Positions 33,903 through 41,927 of a stretch of DNA of 42,106 nt are shown here, piece after piece. This DNA comes from Patescibacteria group bacterium. GTDB lineage: Bacteria > Patescibacteriota > Microgenomatia > Daviesbacterales > UBA10151. The DNA is taken from positions 1 through 42,106 of the forward strand of contig JAMCSY010000001.1 in NCBI GenBank assembly GCA_023379125.1, given 5' to 3'. Every line of letters begins with the position of its first letter. The first letter of the stretch is position 1. A model generated the notes under the pieces. It was given only the letters and a program-made list of their open reading frames with translations. It did no database searches and was not told the DNA's origin. Made by a program: the position numbers and the translations under genes.

Positions 33903-34613
33903 TTATTTAATAGTGATCGTTTTAATCCTATCTCCAACTTGGATCTTATCCACAACATCTTGACCACTGGTGACTTGGCCAAAAATCGAATAATCAGGTG
34001 GAAGCTCTGGGTGGTCAGCTAACATAATGAAAAACTGCGAGCCGTTAGTATTAGGGCCAGCGTTAGCCATTGCGACTGTGCCTGTAGTATAGGATCTTGT
34101 TACAGGATCATCAGAGAACTGGTAGCCTGGACCTCCCGTACCATCTCCTTTAGGATCTCCTCCCTGAATCACAAAACCAGGTACTACTCGATGAAAAGTT
34201 AAGTCATCATAAAAATGATGTTGAGCTAAAAAAATAAAATTAGAAGCTGATTTAGTCGCTTCTGGATATATCTTGAGAGTAATCTGCCCTTTGTCTGTAT
34301 CTATAATCGCTTTTTTATTGGTGCGCTGACTAAGTGGTAAATCTCCAGGATAGCTATCATAATGACGCACAGTTTGTGAAGAAGTAGAAGCTTGATCCAT
34401 ACTAGTTGACATTATATCAGCTGGTGTTGGACTAAGGCTTGTTTGGCTTTGTCCGCTTAGGGGATTCGTTTGTGAGAAGCTCGAAAGCTTATCGTTTGAG
34501 CTATCAGTTGTTGAAGCTTTACCTGCTTGTTGCTGAAAATAATCAAAGCCAGCCAAACTGAAGCCCACTAATAAAATTAACCCTAATATCAACACTATAT
34601 GTTTTTGTTTCAT
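33903..34613 (-). CDS. Anchored cyclophilin-type peptidyl-prolyl isomerase
   Basis: 236 residues. A TM anchor (residues 5-25) is followed by a Ser/Thr/Gln-rich linker and a cyclophilin domain: FHRVVPGFVIQGGDPKGDGTGGPGY (split), SYTTGTVAMANAGPNTNGSQFFIML, and a shortened end YSIFGQVTSGQDVVDKI. The catalytic Arg in FHRVV and the Gln-Phe-Phe of SQFFI are present. It should act outside the membrane on protein folding. It is smaller than eukaryotic cyclophilins, as usual in bacteria. It has its own promoter. Confidence 0.95.
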   Translation of the reverse strand: MKQKHIVLILGLILLVGFSLAGFDYFQQQAGKASTTDSSNDKLSSFSQTNPLSGQSQTSLSPTPADIMSTSMDQASTSSQTVRHYDSYPGDLPLSQRTNKKAIIDTDKGQITLKIYPEATKSASNFIFLAQHHFYDDLTFHRVVPGFVIQGGDPKGDGTGGPGYQFSDDPVTRSYTTGTVAMANAGPNTNGSQFFIMLADHPELPPDYSIFGQVTSGQDVVDKIQVGDRIKTITIK

Positions 34614-34623
34614 GATGTGATTT

Positions 34624-34652
34624 TATATAGCACTTCTTGGTTACTAAAACAA
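34624..34652 (-). promoter_or_regulatory. Promoter of the cyclophilin gene
   Basis: On the minus strand: TTGTTT (34647-34652), 17-bp spacer, TATATA (34624-34629); the ATG at 34613 is 10 nt downstream. Confidence 0.5.
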
Positions 34653-34653
34653 G

Positions 34654-34965
34654 TTATTCAACTATCTCCAAATCCACTTGATCACCTTGCTGTAGATCTA
34701 AATTTCGCAGTGTTTGCCCGGGCAATTCCAAAACCATACTGAATTTAGGATTCCAAAAAAACAGCTTATTGGGTAAAAGATTTTCTTGACTCTTCCTCAC
34801 CGTATAGTTTTCATCTAAGACTAAAACATCAATTGGAAATTGGAGACCAAAAGTATGTATGCCAAATCTGGTAGTAAACAAAGCGTTCTCAGGTATTTTT
34901 GCACCAATTAATCCCCAAGCTCTCTGTTTAAAGCTACTATAAAACCTAACCTTAATCTTTACCAT
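34654..34965 (-). CDS. DUF192-family protein
   Basis: 103 residues. The DUF192 beta-rich core is seen: LFTTRFGIHTFGLQFPIDVLVLDENYTV and the later VLELPGQTLRNLDLQQGDQV (split). DUF192 proteins usually have an export signal; here none is seen, and the gene overlaps the obg stop by 14 bp (34952-34965), so it is coupled to obg. The function of the family is unknown. Confidence 0.88.
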   Translation of the reverse strand: MVKIKVRFYSSFKQRAWGLIGAKIPENALFTTRFGIHTFGLQFPIDVLVLDENYTVRKSQENLLPNKLFFWNPKFSMVLELPGQTLRNLDLQQGDQVDLEIVE

Positions 34966-35911
34966 GAAAATTAACTAAATATTTTCTGAGTTTAAGGATA
35001 CTCTCCAAATCATATATAGATACTGCTAAGCTTTTTTTATTTAGTTTCCTTATTTTGTCTTGCAAAATTTTCAACTCAGATTTTCCTACTAAATCTGTTT
35101 TGGTCAAAATTACCAGCTCAGGTTTGTTTAACAAACTAGGATTATATTCCTGTAACTCTGCCCTAATGATTTGATAATCACGAACAGGCTGTGTTGAGTC
35201 CACAGCCAGACAATGCAGCAGCATCCCTACTTTTTCAATATGTTTTAAAAACTTAAACCCCAAACCCTTACCCAGAGAGGCCCCTGCAATCAAACCAGGA
35301 ATATCGGCAATAATTTTCCCATCTAGACTACCCAAATTTGGCTCTAAGGTAGTAAAGGGGTAACTGGCTGTCTTTACATGAGTAGCCGTTAACTCATTGA
35401 GCAAGCTACTCTTACCTGCACTAGGCAAACCAATTAGCCCAAAATCAGCAATTAGTTTTAAAGTAACCTGTAGGTGTCTTTGTTGACCAGGTAATCCTGG
35501 TTCAAATTGTGTAGGGGTAGTGTTCCGAGATGATCGAAATTCATAATTGCCTCGGCCACCTAATCCTCCCTGGCAAAGTAATATTTTTTGATTTGGCTCC
35601 AACAACTCAAAAATCTGATTTGTCTTGATATCTGTCAAAATAGACCCAACTGGTAATTGAATAATTAAGTCCACACCATCTTTACCAGTCTTTCTATTCC
35701 TTCCGCCTGGTTGTCCATCATCAGCTTGCCAATCTTTATGAGCACTAAATTTATTCAAAGCAGTTAAATCAGCGGTCGTTACAATATATAGATTTCCGCC
35801 CTTACCTCCATTACCACCATCAGGACCTGCTTTTAACTTTGGGTAAAAAGAAGATCTACCTGTACCACCGTGTCCTCCAGCAAAACTAACCTCTACTTCA
35901 TCAACTAACAT
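34952..35911 (-). CDS. obg: GTPase Obg (ribosome assembly)
   Basis: 319 residues. A glycine-rich Obg fold (AGGHGGTGRSSFYPKLKAGPDGGNGGKGG, split) is followed by a G domain with GLPSAGKSS (G1), PFTTLEPNLG (G2), DIPGLI (G3), TKTDL (G4) and AVSIYD (G5). The protein ends soon after G5, so the C-terminal OCT domain of many Obg proteins is absent. It binds the large ribosomal subunit and monitors GTP/ppGpp. TATAAT lies 6 nt before the ATG, so translation is probably leaderless. Confidence 0.96.
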   Translation of the reverse strand: MLVDEVEVSFAGGHGGTGRSSFYPKLKAGPDGGNGGKGGNLYIVTTADLTALNKFSAHKDWQADDGQPGGRNRKTGKDGVDLIIQLPVGSILTDIKTNQIFELLEPNQKILLCQGGLGGRGNYEFRSSRNTTPTQFEPGLPGQQRHLQVTLKLIADFGLIGLPSAGKSSLLNELTATHVKTASYPFTTLEPNLGSLDGKIIADIPGLIAGASLGKGLGFKFLKHIEKVGMLLHCLAVDSTQPVRDYQIIRAELQEYNPSLLNKPELVILTKTDLVGKSELKILQDKIRKLNKKSLAVSIYDLESILKLRKYLVNFHGKD

Positions 35912-35917
35912 GAAGCT

Positions 35918-35923
35918 ATTATA
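35918..35923 (-). promoter_or_regulatory. -10 box of the leaderless obg gene
   Basis: On the minus strand, TATAAT at 35918-35923 is 6 nt from the ATG. A TTGAGT lies at 35943-35948 with a long 19-bp spacer, overlapping the end of dacA. Confidence 0.5.
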
Positions 35924-35940
35924 CTTGATTAGCCTATCTT

Positions 35941-36861
35941 TTACTCAACATCTAATTGCTGGAAACTGTAATCTAGTAAAGCTCTGGCTTCATTTCGACG
36001 ATCCTGCGAATTCAGAATAACCCCCAAAACCCTGTGACCTCCCTTTTGTGCATAAGTAACTAGAGTCATACCAGCATCAGGAGTATACCCTGTCTTAAAA
36101 CCCATAACCCCAGGATATGTAGTTAATAAATTAATTCCTGAATACAAATCATAATCTTGATGTGTGTTAGTTGGTGGAATATAAAGATGGTATTGGCTTG
36201 AAATGTCTAATAAATGAGGAAATTGTGTGATCGCATATCTACTCATCAACGCCACATCATAAGCTGAAGAATACTCATCTATGTTATCTTCATCTAAGCC
36301 AGTCGGGTTTGCAAAAATCGTATCAGCCATACCCAGTTGCTGAGCCTTTTGGTTCATCAGCTGGATAAATCGACTTCTACCTCCTTCGACACTTTCGGCT
36401 ACTGCTTCAGCAGCATCATTAGCTGATACTAAAAACATACCATCTAGCAGCTCTTCTAAGCTTAACTTTTCTCCCTCTTGTAAAAGCATATGATCTGGTT
36501 CCATTTGAGTAGCATATTTACTCACTGAAATTTGATCAGTAAATTTATGATTCTCCAAAGCTACAATTATAGTCATTATTTTAGTTAGCGAAGCGATTCT
36601 GACTCTCTGATGGATATTTTTTTGGTAAAGTACTTGTCCACTATCAATATCGATAAAATACACAGACTGAGCCGTGATATTAACCGACAATCCAGTTGTT
36701 GAATCTGAGGCTTGTTTGGGAAACCATAGGTTAACCATCTCTCTCCCTCCACTTACCCATGGTGAAATAAGCTCTTCTTGGGCATGAGTAGTAAATAAAG
36801 GATAAACAATAAAAAAAAGTAGAATTAAAAAGGGTGCTGTAATTAGCAGTTTTTTAATCAT
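35941..36861 (-). CDS. dacA: D-alanyl-D-alanine carboxypeptidase (S11/PBP5 family)
   Basis: 306 residues. A signal or TM segment (MIKKLLITAPFLILLFFIVY) is followed by the penicillin-binding fold: SxxK as ASLTKIM, SxN as VSANDAAEA and KTG as GFKTGYTPDAG. The protein is shorter than PBP5 and lacks its C-terminal beta domain and amphipathic anchor. It trims the last D-Ala from peptidoglycan stem peptides. It is divergent from an L,D-transpeptidase gene 50 bp away. Confidence 0.94.
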   Translation of the reverse strand: MIKKLLITAPFLILLFFIVYPLFTTHAQEELISPWVSGGREMVNLWFPKQASDSTTGLSVNITAQSVYFIDIDSGQVLYQKNIHQRVRIASLTKIMTIIVALENHKFTDQISVSKYATQMEPDHMLLQEGEKLSLEELLDGMFLVSANDAAEAVAESVEGGRSRFIQLMNQKAQQLGMADTIFANPTGLDEDNIDEYSSAYDVALMSRYAITQFPHLLDISSQYHLYIPPTNTHQDYDLYSGINLLTTYPGVMGFKTGYTPDAGMTLVTYAQKGGHRVLGVILNSQDRRNEARALLDYSFQQLDVE

Positions 36862-36876
36862 ATTTCACAAAGGATC

Positions 36877-36905
36877 TTGACGAAAAATTCGGCACTTGGG
36901 ACAAT
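36877..36905 (+). promoter_or_regulatory. Promoter of the GTG-started L,D-transpeptidase gene
   Basis: TTGACG (36877-36882), 17-bp spacer, GACAAT (36900-36905). The GTG at 36912 is 6 nt downstream, so transcription should start on the GTG codon. Confidence 0.6.
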
Positions 36906-36911
36906 ACTTAA

Positions 36912-37613
36912 GTGTACCGTTTTCTGCCTGTTGTAGCTGTTATTTTAATAGTTGTTACCTTTTTATGCTATCTACCATTTCGGGCTCAGATACTTTATAC
37001 ACTAAAGCTGACTAGTGACCCGACTACTTCCTGTTGTGATGTTAATCAAGTTTTACAAAGCGATGGAAGTTTTGACGAAAATGCCAGTGTAGCCATTTTT
37101 GATGACCAGATTATTGACTATCCCAAAACATCATTATCTGAGCAATATTTAGCTGAGAACCAAAATAATACCAATGTTTTGGGAGATCAAACACCCAGCA
37201 GTAGTAGGTGGATTGAGGTTTCTTTGCAAGAACAAAAATTAAGAGCTTGGGATGGTAATCAGTTGGTAATGGAATTCCCAATTTCTTCAGGTCTGTGGTA
37301 TCCAACCCCAAAAGGCACCTTCACTATTTGGTATAAAACCAAAAGCCAAAGAATGGTAGGAGGTTCTAAAGCTTTAGGAACTTTCTATGACTTACCTAAT
37401 GTGCCTAATAATATGTTTTTTTATCAAGGCTATGCCTTACATGGTGCTTATTGGCACAACAATTTTGGCCATCCTATGAGCCATGGTTGTGTTAATGAAC
37501 CATTGGTTAATGCCGCTGAGCTATTTAATTGGGCAGGTCCAGTTTTACCACCGGGGAAAAATACGGTCCTAGCAACAACGGATAATCCAGGCACAAGAGT
37601 CTATATTCATTAA
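36912..37613 (+). CDS. Anchored L,D-transpeptidase (YkuD)
   Basis: 233 residues from a GTG start fixed by the promoter 6 nt upstream. A TM anchor (residues 3-22) is followed by a ~70-residue linker and a YkuD domain: RWIEVSLQEQKLRAWDGN, TPKGTFTIWYK, YALHGAYWHN with the first His, and the catalytic PMSHGCVNEP with Cys. It makes 3-3 cross-links in peptidoglycan or attaches proteins to it. Its stop and that of the convergent fba gene share the palindrome TTAA (37610-37613). Confidence 0.95.
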   Translation: MYRFLPVVAVILIVVTFLCYLPFRAQILYTLKLTSDPTTSCCDVNQVLQSDGSFDENASVAIFDDQIIDYPKTSLSEQYLAENQNNTNVLGDQTPSSSRWIEVSLQEQKLRAWDGNQLVMEFPISSGLWYPTPKGTFTIWYKTKSQRMVGGSKALGTFYDLPNVPNNMFFYQGYALHGAYWHNNFGHPMSHGCVNEPLVNAAELFNWAGPVLPPGKNTVLATTDNPGTRVYIH

Positions 37614-38470
37614 GCTTTGTCAGCTGAACCAAAAACATCAATTTTGTGCTCAACAATTTTTTGGACCGCTTCAACTACTGGAGGCTCAATTTTATACATG
37701 GCATATTCTTGTGGGTTATCTTGCAGCACTTTTTGCAGTGTGTCTTTAAAAGCCTGTCTCATTTCGGTGTTAACATTAATTTTGACTATTCCTAGTTTAA
37801 TGGCCTCTTTTACTTGATCATCTGGAATACCCGACCCACCGTGTAATGATAAAAAACAGTTAGTCGCTTGAGCAATTTGTCTCAGCAGATCAAAGTGTAA
37901 ATTTTCTCCACCTTCCGCATAAACACCATGCACATTACCAAAAAAAGCGGCAAAAATATCAATACCTGCTTCTTTCACAAATTGACCAGCTTTCTGTGGA
38001 TTGGTCATCTGAGCTGTTTGAAACTGGGTACTAGCAGAACCGGTGTGTACCTCAGACGAACCTGCAATGTGGTCAATTTCACCCTCCACGGTTAAATTCT
38101 TGTGATGTGCTGCTTCAACTACTTGTTTTAATTGTGCTAAATATTGCTCATAGGGCAATTTTCCACCATCAAAATGAATCAAATCATAACCTGCTTCAGC
38201 AGCTAGTAAACAATCTTGCAGACTTTCTCCATGATCCAGATTAACTAAAATGGGTATTTGGTATTCTGCTGAATAATTTTTTGCCAGATCGACGACATTT
38301 TCTGGCTCCATCCACTTCGTCTCACCTGGTGAAGATTCAATAATGACTGGAGACTTTTTGTTAGCAGCTGCTTGGGCAATTGCCTTAAAAGTTTCGATAT
38401 TACCCACATTAAAAGCACCAATGGCAAACTGTTCTTGTTTGGCTTTTTCTAACCACTCTCTTGCTTTCAT
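37610..38470 (-). CDS. fba: Class II fructose-bisphosphate aldolase
   Basis: 286 residues. Class II zinc-aldolase motifs: FAIGAFNVGNIETF at the N-terminus, NLDHG (catalytic Asp, zinc His), VEGEIDHIAG, FGNVHGVYAEG (zinc His), SLHGGSGIPDDQV (zinc His) and INVNTEMR. It splits fructose-1,6-bisphosphate to triose phosphates; the tagatose-bisphosphate or short-chain variants of this family cannot be excluded. It is the last gene of a sugar-phosphate operon, 18 nt after pfkB. Confidence 0.94.
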   Translation of the reverse strand: MKAREWLEKAKQEQFAIGAFNVGNIETFKAIAQAAANKKSPVIIESSPGETKWMEPENVVDLAKNYSAEYQIPILVNLDHGESLQDCLLAAEAGYDLIHFDGGKLPYEQYLAQLKQVVEAAHHKNLTVEGEIDHIAGSSEVHTGSASTQFQTAQMTNPQKAGQFVKEAGIDIFAAFFGNVHGVYAEGGENLHFDLLRQIAQATNCFLSLHGGSGIPDDQVKEAIKLGIVKINVNTEMRQAFKDTLQKVLQDNPQEYAMYKIEPPVVEAVQKIVEHKIDVFGSADKA

Positions 38471-38488
38471 ATTGTCATCATCATACTA

Positions 38489-39472
38489 CTAATTAATAAG
38501 CTTGGTTTGAATTTTCTTGTTTTCTGCCAAAACTGATTTAATTTGTGAGTAATTTAATAAACCCGTTTGGGGACCAATCGCAGCAACCACCGAAGCAGAG
38601 TTAGCTGCTCCCCACCTTAAAGCCTCAGTCAACTGTTGGCCATCAATTAAACCAGCCAAAAGTCCCGTGGCAAAAGAGTCACCCGCCCCAGTCATTTCGA
38701 CTACTTTGGCTGGAAAAATCTCCAGATGATAACAGCTTTTTCCATCAAAACCAAAAGAGCCATTTTTGCCATCAGTTATCACTACCATTTCCGGTCCTAA
38801 CTCTACTAGTTTTTTCAGTAGTTTTTTAATATCCACCTTCTCTTCTTCCCAATCACAAATCTCTTTCGCCTCATCTAAATTCACAATAAAAAGATTAGTA
38901 AGAGATAGTAACTTGGGGTACTTTTTCACTCCATGCTTGAGTTGAAAAGTGCCTGGATTAAACATCAGTTTAACAGCATTTCTTTCTAAGTAATTTTCTA
39001 TCTGACTAACAATGTTACTTTTCACAAAAGACTCTGACATCGAACTTAAGTAAATCCATTTTGTCTTATCTAAGTCTGGTAGTTGGTACTCCCAAGGTTG
39101 ATGGTAAGTTAAAATAGTTCTTTCACCTTTAAAATCAATTACTGCCGAGACATTAGAATCCATCCCTGTAACAACTCTGATAAAACGTGTATCTACTTTT
39201 TCCGACTTAAGTTTCTTGAGAATTCTATCTCCATCAGCATCTGAACCAATATTAGTATAGATTGCTGTTTTTAAACCCAAGCGCGCACAACCAACTGAGT
39301 TATTGGCGTTATTACCAGCGACATTTTGAGTATATTTTTCAACAGGGATTTTATCTGCAAATCTTAAGCAAAGCTGACAATTCATTTCATCAATCGCGCA
39401 GTCTAAATGCGCATCAGAGATTTTGAAAAGATGATCAGTTGTACAGTCACCTATTGATATGACATCAAACAT
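38489..39472 (-). CDS. PfkB-family sugar/nucleoside kinase
   Basis: 327 residues. PfkB motif 1 region is AGNNANNSVGCARLGL with TNIGSDADGD, and motif 2 is VVEMTGAGDSFATGLLAGL with the catalytic Asp. An extra N-terminal segment has two Cys (CQLCLRF). The family phosphorylates ribose, adenosine, fructose or fructose-6-phosphate. Because fba follows 18 nt later, a 6-phosphofructokinase-like role is attractive, and because LOG precedes it, a ribo-/adenosine kinase role is equally possible. The substrate is not decidable here. Confidence 0.88.
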   Translation of the reverse strand: MFDVISIGDCTTDHLFKISDAHLDCAIDEMNCQLCLRFADKIPVEKYTQNVAGNNANNSVGCARLGLKTAIYTNIGSDADGDRILKKLKSEKVDTRFIRVVTGMDSNVSAVIDFKGERTILTYHQPWEYQLPDLDKTKWIYLSSMSESFVKSNIVSQIENYLERNAVKLMFNPGTFQLKHGVKKYPKLLSLTNLFIVNLDEAKEICDWEEEKVDIKKLLKKLVELGPEMVVITDGKNGSFGFDGKSCYHLEIFPAKVVEMTGAGDSFATGLLAGLIDGQQLTEALRWGAANSASVVAAIGPQTGLLNYSQIKSVLAENKKIQTKLIN

Positions 39473-39478
39473 AAAAGC

Positions 39479-40105
39479 TTACCTTTTCTCACGAGTTGCG
39501 GCTAAGTGCTGATGAGCTCCTGTTTTTAGTTCCACTTCAAATTGTTTGATTGCCTCCAAAACCTCTTCTGGTGAGCTAACAATTTTGTAGACTTCTTTTT
39601 CTTCCGGGCGAAGTAACATATTTTCTTCAAAAGCAGTAATAATTTTCTTCCAAAAATCACCATATAAAATTAATGGTTTATGATGCCCAAAATGAAGTCT
39701 TGCCAATCCCCAAGCCATACCAAACTCTGAGATTGTGCCAGTACCACCTTTAAAAATGACATAAACTTGTCCTTCACTCATTAAAGTTAGAGTTCTTTCT
39801 ACATAGCTAGAGGTTTTAATCTCCTCATCAATATGATTCTCGGAATCACGACCTTCAAAATGTGGTAAATCAGTAGGGTAAAAAGTAACCCCAATTACAC
39901 GCCCATTTACTGCTTTAGCCCCTTGAGTTGCTGCTCTCATCAAGCCTGGTCCACCACCATCAACAACTACATAACCATTCTCAGCCAATTTTCTGGTCAC
40001 TTGTTGCACAGTTTTATAAAGAGGATCATCTTCTTTAGTGTCAGCATACCCAAAAATAGCTACCTGCTTAATTGTTGAAGCTGAAGGATCAGGATGATCA
40101 TCCAT
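39479..40105 (-). CDS. LOG-family nucleotide phosphoribohydrolase-like protein
   Basis: 208 residues from the ATG at 40105, which overlaps the rpe-like stop by 8 bp (ATGGATGA) and has GGGA upstream; an in-frame ATG at 40150 is less likely. A Rossmann fold with GGGPGLMRAATQGA and FKGGTGTISEFG, close to the LOG motifs GGGxxGLM and PGGxGTxxE, though the Pro is replaced by Lys. SYVERTLTLMSEG is also typical. LOG proteins cut nucleoside 5'-monophosphates to base plus ribose-5-phosphate. Its place between rpe and pfkB supports a ribose-phosphate salvage role. Confidence 0.85.
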   Translation of the reverse strand: MDDHPDPSASTIKQVAIFGYADTKEDDPLYKTVQQVTRKLAENGYVVVDGGGPGLMRAATQGAKAVNGRVIGVTFYPTDLPHFEGRDSENHIDEEIKTSSYVERTLTLMSEGQVYVIFKGGTGTISEFGMAWGLARLHFGHHKPLILYGDFWKKIITAFEENMLLRPEEKEVYKIVSSPEEVLEAIKQFEVELKTGAHQHLAATREKR

Positions 40106-40754
40106 TGATTTTTTCCCAAAATTGTTCAAGATTTTCTGAAATATCGCCATCGATTAAATGTGAGCCAACTATTAAAATATCTGCCCCAGCGTTAATTAAT
40201 GGCAGAGCATTTTCCGGGCTGACTCCACCATCTATTTCGATCAAAAAATGTCGGTTACTTCTCACCTTTACTAAATCTGCTATACGAGCAAACGAGGTTG
40301 GCAACATCTGTTGCTGTTGACAACCTGGTTCGACTGTTAAAAGCAGGGCTGTCTCTATTCTATCCACAAAAGGGTTAATCTTTGCAACAGGTGTAGTGGG
40401 ATTAATGGCTAAACCAACCTCTTTTCCTAAATCATGAATTTTATCTATTATTTGAGAAACTCGATCAGATTCAACCGGAAAAACAATTCTGCTAAAATCC
40501 AGCTTGGCCAAACTTTCAACCCAACCAATAGGGTTCTCAACCATCAGGTGAGCCTCCTTTTTCATCAACAAAGGATAATCAATCAAAGTATTTATGCCAA
40601 TACTTTGATTATGAACAAATTTATTATCCATGAGGTCTATTTGTACCCAACCATTCTGCAACTCTTCGCTGGCAGAAATTTTATGCGCCATTTGGGAAAA
40701 CACAGCATCGCTTGTTGCTAAAATCGCTGGAATTATTTGAATATTATTTTTCAT
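40098..40754 (-). CDS. Ribulose-phosphate 3-epimerase-like protein (divergent)
   Basis: 218 residues from the ATG at 40754 (MKNNIQIIPAILA), which overlaps the rpiB stop by 11 bp. A TIM barrel aligning with Rpe: IPAILA, VQIDLMDNKFVHN, AHLMVENP, LAINPTTPV, TVEPG, EIDGGVSPEN and AGADILIVGS. Two differences matter. The first metal-binding His of Rpe (H before x-D-V-M-D) is Gln here, and the GFGGQ phosphate-loop after xxPG is replaced by CQQQQ. The catalytic Asp residues and the second His remain. It may be an Rpe with altered metal use or a related epimerase. Confidence 0.8.
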   Translation of the reverse strand: MKNNIQIIPAILATSDAVFSQMAHKISASEELQNGWVQIDLMDNKFVHNQSIGINTLIDYPLLMKKEAHLMVENPIGWVESLAKLDFSRIVFPVESDRVSQIIDKIHDLGKEVGLAINPTTPVAKINPFVDRIETALLLTVEPGCQQQQMLPTSFARIADLVKVRSNRHFLIEIDGGVSPENALPLINAGADILIVGSHLIDGDISENLEQFWEKING

Positions 40755-41196
40755 GCAGATTTTCGACCTCTTCAATTTTTTTTAATCTGCGCTCAAAACG
40801 TTCTTCATTAGAAAATGGTGTCGTCAGAAAAGTTTTAACCACCGGCCAAACTGTCTCAATATCAAAAACATCAGCAGGAAGGGCTAATATATTAGCGTTA
40901 TCATCATGTCTGGCCTGCCAAGCTCTTTTTTCATCAAAAACTAAGGCTGCTCTGACTCCAGAGATTTTGTTTGCCACCATGTCTACTCCAGCACCTGATC
41001 CACAAAGCAAGATACCTTGATTTTGCTCATCACTGCCAACCGCTTCAGCAACTTTTTGGGCAAAATCCACAAAATCATCCTGAGGATCTAAATGATTATT
41101 ACCTAAATCAGTGACCAAAAAACCCTCATCTTCTAGCCTTTGTTGAAGTTTTTCCTTTAACTCAAAACCCCGATGATCTGCTCCAAGATAAATCAT
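40744..41196 (-). CDS. rpiB: Ribose-5-phosphate isomerase B
   Basis: 150 residues. It has the RpiB/LacAB fold: YLGADHRGFELKE at the N-terminus, the catalytic Cys in ILLCGSGAGVDMVANK, and the His in QARHDDNANILALPAD. It interconverts ribose-5-phosphate and ribulose-5-phosphate. AAGGA precedes the ATG by a few bases. It starts 43 nt after the exonuclease stop and heads a run rpiB - rpe-like - LOG - pfkB - fba with overlaps or very short gaps. Confidence 0.94.
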   Translation of the reverse strand: MIYLGADHRGFELKEKLQQRLEDEGFLVTDLGNNHLDPQDDFVDFAQKVAEAVGSDEQNQGILLCGSGAGVDMVANKISGVRAALVFDEKRAWQARHDDNANILALPADVFDIETVWPVVKTFLTTPFSNEERFERRLKKIEEVENLHEK

Positions 41197-41239
41197 TTTC
41201 CTTATTATATTTTAATATAACCTATTATATTACCTAAAA

Positions 41240-41809
41240 TTATTTCAGTTCCATTAACTTCAAAAAAAGCTGATAAGTTGCTTTAGTGTCATCTAGTGCC
41301 TGATGTTTATGCGCTCTGTCAATTTTGAAAAATTGGCAAAGCTCTCCCAAACTGAATCTTTTAATTTGAGGATCACCAAAGAGTTTTAGATAAGCCATGG
41401 GCATTACATCTAAGCGATGATAATAAAATGGATCATATTTACCAATTTTATAATAGGCCCTATCCAACACTCCCCAATCAAAACTAGTATTAAATCCCAC
41501 TAAAACTCCACCTTCAGCAAATTTGTCCAGTTTTGCCAAAGCTGCTTTTAAGGATAAAGCGTCTTGCCAATCATAATCAGAATATTGAACAATTTTTAAG
41601 GAAGCATTGCTGGCTTTATCTAGATGATTGGGTTTAACTTTAACATTTAGCTCATCCAAAATTTTAAATGGCTTATGAGGCTCAACTTTTAAAGCCCCAA
41701 TTTCAATTAGCTCATTTTCTTGCACTACTAAACTAGTAGTCTCAGTATCTAAAAATATTAAAGGTCGCTGTCTTAAAGTAGTATGAGAAGTATCGGTATG
41801 AATATCCAT
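41240..41809 (-). CDS. DEDDh 3'-5' exonuclease (DnaQ/RNase T-like)
   Basis: 189 residues. ExoI is FLDTETTSL with the Asp-Glu pair, ExoII is VGFNTSFDWGVLD with the Asp, and ExoIII is HKHQALDDTKAT with the His and last Asp, a complete DEDDh set. No other domain is fused. It may proofread or process DNA or RNA ends in the cytoplasm. TATAAT (41828-41833) lies 18 nt upstream with GGAG between. It is the first gene of the sugar-phosphate run, though the functional link is not obvious. Confidence 0.92.
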   Translation of the reverse strand: MDIHTDTSHTTLRQRPLIFLDTETTSLVVQENELIEIGALKVEPHKPFKILDELNVKVKPNHLDKASNASLKIVQYSDYDWQDALSLKAALAKLDKFAEGGVLVGFNTSFDWGVLDRAYYKIGKYDPFYYHRLDVMPMAYLKLFGDPQIKRFSLGELCQFFKIDRAHKHQALDDTKATYQLFLKLMELK

Positions 41810-41827
41810 TAAAAAAATATTGCTCCA

Positions 41828-41833
41828 ATTATA
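41828..41833 (-). promoter_or_regulatory. -10 box of the exonuclease/sugar-phosphate operon
   Basis: On the minus strand a perfect TATAAT lies 18 nt before the ATG at 41809, with GGAG in the leader. The -35 is weak (TTGGTA, 16-bp spacer). Confidence 0.45.
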
Positions 41834-41892
41834 CCCTAGAGCACAAGATTACCAAAGTTACTTTTGTATTATTTTGAGATAGTTTGAATTAA

Positions 41893-41921
41893 TTGACGGA
41901 AAAAACTGAGCATGATATAAA
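41893..41921 (+). promoter_or_regulatory. Strong orphan promoter upstream of a terminator
   Basis: TTGACG (41893-41898), 17-bp spacer, TATAAA (41916-41921), the best promoter match on the plus strand. No ORF follows; an intrinsic terminator begins about 27 nt after the -10. Confidence 0.65.
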
Positions 41922-41927
41922 CTCTTT

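Noticed and set aside
33810-34022. 70-aa plus-strand ORF upstream of nrdR
   Set aside because: Its second half is antisense to the cyclophilin C-terminus; no ribosome site or promoter in that direction.
40434-40721. 95-aa plus-strand ORF within the rpe-like gene
   Set aside because: Antisense shadow of a clear TIM-barrel gene with conserved motifs.
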